A stretch of DNA of 64,000 nt from Bidens hawaiensis (lineage: Eukaryota; Streptophyta; Magnoliopsida; Asterales; Asteraceae), in contig JAIQDT010001142.1 of assembly GCA_021521415.1 (NCBI GenBank), positions 372,001 through 436,000 of the forward strand, read 5' to 3'. The first letter of the stretch is position 1. Each line of letters opens with the position of its first letter. The notes beneath the pieces were generated by a model, which had not been told where the DNA came from, made no database searches, and saw only the letters and a program-made list of their open reading frames with translations. The translations under genes were made by a program, and so were the position numbers. Below are positions 56,624 to 64,000 of this stretch, piece after piece.

Positions 56624-59600
56624 GGTGACATTTGAGCCAAAACAAGGTACACCTCAGTACGTATTTACAGATTAAGTACATAAACGTTTTTTGCGTAACA
56701 AACGAACGATTAACTGAACAGGTCGGGTTATGACCCAGATATCCCGGGGGGGGGGAGGGGCATCTATAAGTGATATACGTTTAATATAAGCTAAAATATT
56801 AGTAATATGGCCTTAGTTTGATAGCAAACAAGTTAAACGAAAACATGCTCGTTTAACTACCCGCTATAGATTTAAACGCGAAAGATAGTTAAAAACCAAG
56901 CATCGTATCATCCGTTAAGCCGAAAAAGACTTACCAAACACTTAATTGAAATGTTTTAAGCGATCCGTGAAAATATTTTCGATTTTTACAAACATATAGT
57001 ATGCTTTTATAATTTTACACAAAACTAGCCGAAAAACACTCGTTTTCGCATTGCTTGACGCACCCTGATAAGTTTTTCGCGCCAAAAACCGAACCCGAAA
57101 TAAATTTGGGGTAGGGATTTCACGTAAGGGCATGAGAAACGAGGCAAATGAGCAAGAGGGGGAGCCCATGGACCCCACCTTTTGGGGCGGCCGCAATAGG
57201 CGAAACCACCCCCCCCCCCCCAAGTTTTTCCTTTAATTATAAAACAAGTTTAACTCCTTAAAGCTGGTTTTTCTTTGTGGAAAGTCAGGACACAACTGGT
57301 TCTCTCAAAACCCAGCAAGAACAAGGTAAAAAGCTTCATTTTTTGGCTAATTTAACTCCTTAAAGCTCGCTTAATCACTTGTAAACATAGTTTGATTAAT
57401 AAAAACCATTCCTAACCATGTAAAAACCCTAAAAATGGTCCATAAACATGTTTTGATCATACACATTGTGAGGAACCTGGTTTTATAGTTTTTTTGGCCA
57501 TAAACACAGATTAAAGGGTTGAAACGGCATTTTTACGATTCAAAAGTTCGTTTTTGTGCACTATCCGAAACCCTAAGTTAAAGGGCTGTTCTATTGATGA
57601 AACTTGCTTGGTTTGTGATATAGGACTTGTATCTAGCCTACATAGGAGCACAAGAGCATGAAAAGTTGATTAGAAAGGAGGAAACGAACCAAAACCGCTA
57701 AGGTAACGCCGAAACACTCGCTTACGGTCTGTTTTGGTTAAGGTTGTTATGTGCATATTATTAGGCCTTGAAATTTTTCAGGGACATCAGGAGCCATGTC
57801 ATTGAGTCCCTGTTCAAATTTGGAAATTTTTCGACCATCTGAGAATATTTGGTGAATTTATTACCGAATTGCGACGTTTAATGGGGAAAAATAGTTAAAA
57901 TGCTTCAAAAATTATGAAATTTTTCTGGGAACTCATATTTAATTTAATTTGATCACAAATGAATTTTGGGATTATTTGGAGAAGTCTAAGGGTATTTTGT
58001 GCATTTGTGTTCGTATGAATTTTTATAGCCGAATTTGGGCCGAAAAGAATGATGCATGAGCTTTTTACATTCTGGAATTGATACAAGTTTTTTTGGGACA
58101 TAATTTGAGTATTCAGGAATTTTTGTGGAATTTTTGGAAATTGTTTGGGATAAACGGACGGTTTTTAGGCGAAATATAGCTGATAAAATGAATTTTTATA
58201 AATTAATAAATCAGTAAATAATTCCAGAAATATTTTTATAAAAATCTACATATTTTAATTCATAAGAGGCTAAACGTTCATAATTTAATGATTAACGGTT
58301 AATTAATTATACTAATTTAAAGATTAAACAAATTTAGTTTTATAAAAACCGGCAAGTTCGCGATTAACGAACCTGCGGGAATATCAAAACACCAAGAGTG
58401 CTCAAAAATCATATTTTTTGGATTAATTAAGTAAAAATGAACTTTTCTATGAGAAACCTGGACAATCCGGATAGATTGTGCGCGTTTCTTGTTAAATCAA
58501 ACTGATTAAACGGAAACGTCCCTGTAGCTAATCTGGGACCCCAGTATGTGATCCTTCTTTATAACTTAATCATTTTATTAATTAATACATTTACCCAAGC
58601 TTATTTCCCCATAACTGTTTTCTGAACGTGTAAACGAACAACTTGGCCCAGCTGGGAAAACGGGAATTTGAACCAAGTTCGGTTTTAAGTATTAGACATT
58701 GAACAACATCACAACCTAAGCCTATTGCCACTTTCTGGGTGTTCCAACTATACCCAGATTAGTTATACAGCCCGGTTTAGTATTGAGATTGTAATAATAT
58801 TAAAATATTAATATTATTATAATATTGATTGTAGGAAACCGTGATTACAAGTTACACAAACCATGAACCGACGTGCTACTGATTATCTACTAGACAGTGA
58901 GTTTCGTGACCCCACTTCTAAACTGTTTTACGAACTTTCGGGGTGAAAAGCCTATTTGATTACATATACATACCTGAAACATGTATTGATGTGAATTATC
59001 TAAGTGCTAACACACGAAAGTCCTCACTAACACAGTGATTAACGTCGAGCCGGTGGCTTGTGAATAATACTATTGGTTTGACAAACCCAAACGGAGCCGG
59101 CATGTGTTGCTGAGACTTTACCCTGTTTGCACATGACCATCATTATACAACACGCTATGTAGTGTTAGACATAGCTACTTAGGGCATATGGTTGGTAGAA
59201 AGAGGGCAACAGTGGTTGATTGGGCGTGGGAAATGGATGCACGCAGCACAAATAGTTAAGGCTTCACTGTAGCTTAGCATAATTATATTATTTACATACA
59301 TACATATTTATATCATGATTACAAGTGTTAACTTGTGAATTTTCATAACTGTTTTCTTGAAACTCGTGAAACTCACCAACTCTAGTAGTTGACCCGTTTT
59401 AAACTGCTTTTCAGGTGTACCTAATCGGAATGATTTGGTGATCTGTTACTTGCCCAAGGTGTGTGGTTGATGCTATGTAAATAGAAGCAAGGGTGTTAGT
59501 AGTAAGATCGTATAGTTAACGAACTAGTTTGGTTTGTATCACCTAGACTGTAAAACAATGATAGAACAATGAAATGTAATATATTGTAAGTTAGTTTGTG

Positions 59601-59689
59601 ATGTTTGTTTATAAACAATGTGTTGATACCAGAGGTGTCTGTTACATTCCCGTTTTACGCTTCCGCATTGTGCTAGTCGGGGTGTGACA
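56624..59689 (+). repeat. 5' LTR of element F (about 3,066 bp)
   Basis: It starts GGTGACATTTGAGCC (TGTGACAATTGAGAC in B) and ends GGGGTGTGACA. It is homologous to B's LTRs in reverse over its full length (for example TAAACGAAAACATGCTCGTTTAA, CCGGCAAGTTCGCG, and CCAGCTGGGAAAACG at 58646). It contains the AT palindrome near 58790-58825 with one mismatch, and runs G10 (56746-56755) and C13 (57209-57221). No coding inside. Confidence 0.9.
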
Positions 59690-59694
59690 GAAGT

Positions 59695-59707
59695 TGGTAT
59701 CAGAGCC
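59695..59707 (+). other. Primer-binding site of element F
   Basis: TGGTATCAGAGCC, an exact initiator tRNA-Met complement, five bases after the LTR. Confidence 0.94.
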
Positions 59708-60180
59708 ATTGGTTATAAAGGATTAGGTTATCCCGTAGGGTACCTAAAATATAACCGTAGGCTCGATGAACTTGTTGAGCAAGTAAGTTATTGTGGTCCG
59801 AAACATAATAACAGACTTGCTTGTACGAGGAAATTCGGGGAGAAGTCGCGGAACGTGTGGTTAGGTAAAAATGGCAACATATGTGAATAAAAGGTAATGT
59901 GTAAGTATATATATATAACACTCATACGTGCTTATTTAGAACAAAGTGTACAAATACGTGTATGTACGATACTGTTAATGACGGTAAATTTGTATTATTT
60001 ATATTATATTTATTTATATTCAGTATTAATTCTAATAATAATTAAAATTAAAATTTTAATAAAACTAATATTATATTCTAATATAATTAATATTAAATTT
60101 GGCTTAATTAATTAATCTCCTCGACAATAGTTAGCGCTAGCAATAGATATTATTCTTATAACTAACCTTTGTGCAGAGTC
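59708..60180 (+). other. F leader before the extra ORF
   Basis: The first 250 bases align by eye with B's leader. A short open frame at 59684-59890 starts in the LTR and is not conserved in B because of indels, so I do not call it. The remainder is AT-rich. Confidence 0.6.
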
Positions 60181-60891
60181 ATGTCAAGGAATAACAACTA
60201 CGTACCGGAAGAATAACCGGTAATCTCTGCTAAGGAGAAGGACCCAGAAGAGGAACTGGAGGAGGATGAGGAAGAGGTGGAAGAAGAAGTTATTTGTAGA
60301 GAGCTAGCCAGAAATGTGCCTGATTTATCCGGCTACAGATGTGATAGTTATCTACCCAGGTCACCACGCAGGGATCAAAACGAAGTTAACAATCAGTATC
60401 GTTCACCTGCTAGAGTAGCCAGATCAGCCACTCCACCTATACACTTGTCGCCGACAACTTCTGCTACTGCGCGAGTCCAACAGACTGCTCGTATTCGGGT
60501 AACCCTGATTGACCCTACCTCGATTCCATTCAGATCTACCCACTACCGGGGAGGACCTTCACGTCCTAGGGAAGATACTTCATCTTCCCGTTCGTTGAGT
60601 ATACCTACCCCTCGCCCTGACCTCCCAAACATAGGAAACAACTCTTGGATGGCTGTCCTAACTGACCGTGTGATAGACCACACGATAGCCATAGCTAACA
60701 TTAACCAGGAAAGGAGGGACGTGACCCAGTGCTTATTGACGTTACAGCAAACAGTACTGAACTTCCAGCAGTCCGATGCCTACCACCGTTGGTGTTTGGA
60801 TAGGGTGACAGTTCGATTGTGGAACTGTTACTGGATGATTACGGTGTTGTTGTTTTTATGTTTGTGGTTAATCTATCGTTTGTACGGATAG
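60181..60891 (+). pseudogene. Element F extra ORF upstream of gag, tail-anchored protein
   Basis: ATG at 60181 (MSRNNNYVPEE), one in-frame stop at 60214, then 225 uninterrupted codons to a TAG at 60889. N-terminal acidic run (EEELEEDEEEVEEE, 60253-60294); a basic, Pro/Ser/Thr/Arg-rich middle with no domain I recognise; an amphipathic region VIDHTIAIANINQERRDVTQ and LLTLQQTVLNFQQS (60673-60777), likely helical or coiled; then the final 24 residues contain a strongly hydrophobic segment (YWMITVLLFLCLWLIYRLYG) that reads as a membrane helix with a very short tail. It is separate from gag (ATG 61234). B has an MSR-starting ATG at the same place, but the frame has decayed. Function is unknown; expression is unproven. 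Confidence 0.6.
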
Positions 60892-61233
60892 ATGCAAGAT
60901 GTTACAGATATGTGTACGTGATCTTTTGATACTCCATGTATGTATATAGTAGTATGTGATGTTAACATGGGGCACAATTTTGTACATTATTACAAGCGCT
61001 GACCCTTACAGGATTAAGTCTAGCGGTCACTTAATGACAGATTTTGATATATACAGGCAAGCACTGGCCTTTATCAGGCTAAGTCTGTGTACCTTTTGTT
61101 ATCAATATACAGGGCAGTTTGTGAAATACCAGTGTGTTATTTAACTCATTATGCAACATGTATTGTCATTATGATTACAATGTGCCGTATACTGGAATTA
61201 GTATTAATTGGCTTATATTTGTTTATCATTATA
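60892..61233 (+). other. Spacer between the extra ORF and gag of F
   Basis: 340 bp, AT-rich, with several out-of-frame ATGs and no conserved ORF. It ends TCATTATAGAATGGCC; ATTATAG|A before the gag ATG could be an acceptor-like AG, but I see no donor. Confidence 0.5.
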
Positions 61234-63209
61234 GAATGGCCCCAAAGAAAGCAACCCCCATGACTGAAGCAGAAATAGCCGAGATGATTGCTCGGCAAAT
61301 GCAGGCAGCAATACCACTTATTGTAACTCAAGTAACTGCCGGTGTTAATGCCAATATACAAACAAACCAGCAACAAATCAATAATGCTCCCCCGACCAAC
61401 AATTAAACAGTCACAAATAATAATCCCCCACCTAATACAAACGCCCATCCCAATGCAAATAATCCCCCACCGGATACAAATAATGTCAACAACAATAATC
61501 CTCCACCGAACCCAAACAATAACAATAACAACCCTAATCCCCCTCGAATGGAATATTCGATTAAAAACTTTATGGCCTGTAAACCGATCGAATTCAAAGG
61601 TATTGAAGGGCCAAACGGGCTGATTAAATGGATAGAGAAGACTGAATCTGTTCTCAATATTAGTAATTGTCCACCCGAGAGTATTGTCAAGTATGCTGCC
61701 TCTACTTTTACGGATCACGCTTTGATGTGGTGGAACACTAAAGTTCAGATAAAAGGGCAAGATACGGTTAACCGCATGACTTGTGCTGAACTCAAAACAT
61801 TAATGCTAGATCATTTCTATCCAAAGAACGAAATACAAAGGTTAGAACACGAACTCTGGAGTCTGGATATGAAAGGAGCGGATCATTTGGGATACACGAA
61901 CCGCTTCAATGAACTGGCTCGCTTAGTACCATGGTTAGTAACTCCCGAAGACAAACGAGTTGCACGTTATATTTGGGGTTTAGCCCCGGAAGTGAGGAGT
62001 TTGGTAAACTCCGTGGGTCACACATCGTTTGAAAATGCTGTGACTCAAGCCGGAATTGTGACTTTTGACTTGGTAAGAAGTGGAGTGTTGAGAATGGCCG
62101 GGGAATCATCGGGTATGAAGCGAACCAATTATGGATCAGGATCACAAGGAAGTCCAGCAAATAAGTGTGCACGCCCGACAATACAAAATTATGTCATGAG
62201 CAGCTCTGAGGTGAAACGAGACAGGTACAAGGGACCATGGCCAAAATGTGATAAATGTAGTTTTCATCACGTGGGTGAGTGCAGACCGTTAATTTGTCAG
62301 AAGTGTGGGAGAACGGGGCATAATGGCCCTAGTTGTAGAGTCAGTATGGGAATTGTCAACCGACCAACCCAAGCAACTCAACCTCGCCGTCCGCAACCAC
62401 CTAGACCGCAACCGATTCGTCAACAACCTATCCAACAAATCACAGCACCAACAACCCGCCGTGCTTTCTATGAATGTGGTAGCACGGAGCATTTTAGAAA
62501 GGACTGCCCCAAGCTGAATCAAGGAGCAGTCACCGGTCGGAATCAAGCATTGACTTTTGGGGCGCCTAGAGGACGCGCGTTCGTTATCGGGTCAGGAGAA
62601 GCACGACAAGACCCGAACGTAGTAACAGGTACATTTGTTGTTTCTGGTCAATATGCTTCTGTATTATTTGACACGGGTGCCGATAGAAGTTTCGTTTCCA
62701 CTAGCTTTGTATCCCTGGGAAATATGTCTGTTAGTGAACTAATAAATCCCTATACTATAGAACTCGCTAACGGTAACTCTATAACTGTCAACCAAATAAT
62801 CCAAAACTCTTCCATTATTCTAAATGACCACCCATTCCTTATTGACCTACTCCCGGTAGAGTTAGGAAGTTTTGATGTTATTGTTGGCATGGACTGGTTA
62901 ACCAAGTATAAAGCGGAGATTGTGTGTAACGACAAGACGTTTGAAATTCCCCTTCCGGAAGGTGAAATGATTATGGTACAGGGAGAGAAGTCTGGTTCGA
63001 TTTTACCTCTCATGTCTCATCTTAAAGTGTTGAAATGTTTACGCCAAGGTTGTATGGCATTTTTGGCAAACGTGACTATAAAGAACCCTGATGAGAAACG
63101 CATAGAAGATATCCCCGTTGTACGTGAATACCCCGATGTCTTTCCCGACGATTTACCTGGATTACCACCGAACCGACAGGTTGAATTCCGTATTGACTTA
63201 ATCCCATGA
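61234..63209 (+). pseudogene. Element F gag-protease, one premature stop
   Basis: ATG 61234 (MAPKKATPMTEAEIAEMI) in one frame to 63209, broken by TAA at 61404. Asn/Pro-rich linker (61407-61545); Gypsy gag core (61560-62100) with CKPIEFKGIEGPNGLIKW, ALMWWNTKV and LEHELWSLDMKGADHLGYT; zinc region CDKCSFHHVGEC plus knuckle CQKCGRTGHNGPSC (62249-62338); a second knuckle FYECGSTEHFRKDC (62467-62508) whose first Cys is Phe; aspartic protease with VLFDTGADRSFVS (62662-62700) and IVGMDWL (62881-62901); then the linker VREYPDVFPDDLPGLPP leading into RT. The terminal TGA at 63207 falls inside this linker where the family reads straight on, so it is a lesion, not the real end. Confidence 0.92.
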
Positions 63210-64000
63210 TCAGCCCCTATTGCTAAGGCACCTTATCGACTGGCACCCTCTGAAATGCAAGAATTATCTAACCAATTACAGGAGTTGTTAGATAAGGGCT
63301 TCATACGTCCTAGCTATTCTCCTTGGGGAGCACCGGTATTGTTTGTAAAGAAGAAAGATGGAAGTTTTAGAATGTGCATTGATTATCGAGAATTAAACAA
63401 AGTTACCATCTAAAACCGATACCCTCTTCCACGAATAGATGACTTATTTGACCAACTTCAAGGGGCAAACTATTTCTCAAAAATTGACCTTCGATCCGGT
63501 TACCATCAAGTTAAAATTCGAGAGGAAGATGTGTCTAAAATGGCGTTCCGAACTCGTTATGGCACTACGAATTCTTAGTTATGTCGTTCAAACTGACTAA
63601 TGCTCCTGCAGTTTTCATGGATCTTATGAATCGAGTTTGTAAACCATACCTCGACAAATTCGTAATCGTGTTTATTGATGACATTTTGATATATTCGAAA
63701 ACCAAAGAGGACCACGATCAGCACTTACGAACCATTTTGGAGTTGTTGAGGCAGGAAAAGTTGTATGCCAAATTATCAAAATGTGAATTTTGGCTACAAG
63801 AGGTACAATTTCTAGGGCACGTTGTTAACTGACACGGTATTCATGTAGACCCGAACAATATTTAAACCATTAAAAATTGGCAAGCCCCAAAGTCAGCGAA
63901 AGAGATCCGCTAATTTTTGGGATTAACTGAGTATTACCGATGCTTTATTGCTAACTTTTCCAGCATAGCCCAACCTCTAACCCTTTAGACTCAAAAAGAT
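63210..64000 (+). pseudogene. Element F reverse transcriptase remnant, partial
   Basis: It continues the same polyprotein. RT motifs: [20 protein letters not shown] (63286-63345), [17 protein letters not shown] (63352-63402), [16 protein letters not shown] (63472-63519), then after a one-base deletion near 63562 [19 protein letters not shown] and catalytic [10 protein letters not shown] (63673-63702), then [18 protein letters not shown] (63773-63826). Stops at 63207, 63411 and 63830, with more near 63862, 63911 and 63986. The Phe-Ile-Asp-Asp core is the Gypsy form. RNase H and IN are outside. Confidence 0.92.

Larger units (their letters stand above)
56624..64000 (+). mobile_element. Element F: Ty3/Gypsy retrotransposon, 5' LTR to RT, truncated by window edge
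   Basis: A 3.07 kb 5' LTR (56624-59689), PBS, a leader with an extra ORF, gag, PR and RT in Gypsy order, running off the right edge inside or just after RT. It is homologous over LTR, leader and gag-pol to element B but inverted. The RT and gag type ([27 protein letters not shown]) fits plant chromoviruses, perhaps the Tekay/Del branch given the long LTRs; the branch is inference. Several point lesions make it non-functional, but it is much better preserved than B. Confidence 0.92.

Noticed and set aside
59684..59890. 68-codon ORF spanning the F LTR end and PBS
   Set aside because: It starts in the LTR and reads through the PBS; indels in B break it, so it is chance.
61149..61760. 203-codon minus-strand ORF rich in Ile/Gly/Val opposite F's gag start
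   Set aside because: Antisense to the Asn/Pro-rich gag linker; no domain and no conservation in B.

Overview
This is plant nuclear DNA made almost entirely of nested LTR retrotransposons; I see no convincing host gene. Every recognisable coding remnant is gag, protease (PR), integrase (IN), reverse transcriptase (RT) or RNase H of Ty1/Copia or Ty3/Gypsy type. Every readable primer-binding site (PBS) is a form of TGGTATCAGAGCC, the complement of initiator tRNA-Met, as in plant elements. From memory, the protein families resemble those abundant in Asteraceae genomes (Tanacetum/Chrysanthemum type); the family-level assignment is inference.

Layout, with elements named by letter. A: Copia, minus strand, 1-6312, cut by the left edge, with an intact gag, an open pol and a 428 bp LTR. 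C: Copia, minus strand, 6313-15275, decayed, with A apparently inserted in its 3' part. H: a Copia gag remnant on the plus strand, 16263-17243. G: a Gypsy-like, gag-only element, 17244 to about 55770, whose 5' LTR has been split twice. E: a non-coding LTR element, minus strand, 17288-32613, sits in that LTR. B: a decayed Gypsy element, minus strand, 17435-29611, sits inside E's 3' LTR. D: a 16.9 kb Copia element with a third ORF, plus strand, 33030-49883, also sits in G's 5' LTR. F: a Gypsy element, plus strand, 56624 to beyond 64000, is of B's family. Target-site duplications (TSDs) support the nesting: TTAAC/TTACC for E, ATTGC/ATTAC for B and an exact TAATA for D. The order is G first, then E and D, then B inside E.

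Three things stand out. First, Copia elements A, C and D each carry a dense array of their own short motif (AACTTCGC/GCGAAGTT in A, CGAATG/CATTCG in C, TGCTCGAG/CTCGAGCA in D). In each, the array lies directly upstream of the LTR TATA box and recurs in non-coding internal DNA. The D motif also fills the interior of the otherwise unrelated element E. Second, the gag/pol junction of A, C and D looks like a 3' splice site (branch-like A/T-rich site, pyrimidine tract, GTGYAG) just before PR, with gag and pol not readable as one frame. Third, Gypsy element F has an extra ORF upstream of gag with an acidic N-terminus and a C-terminal membrane helix.

All coordinates, motif counts and element boundaries were read by eye without alignment software. 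Boundaries may be off by a few bases, and I give no percent identities or insertion ages.
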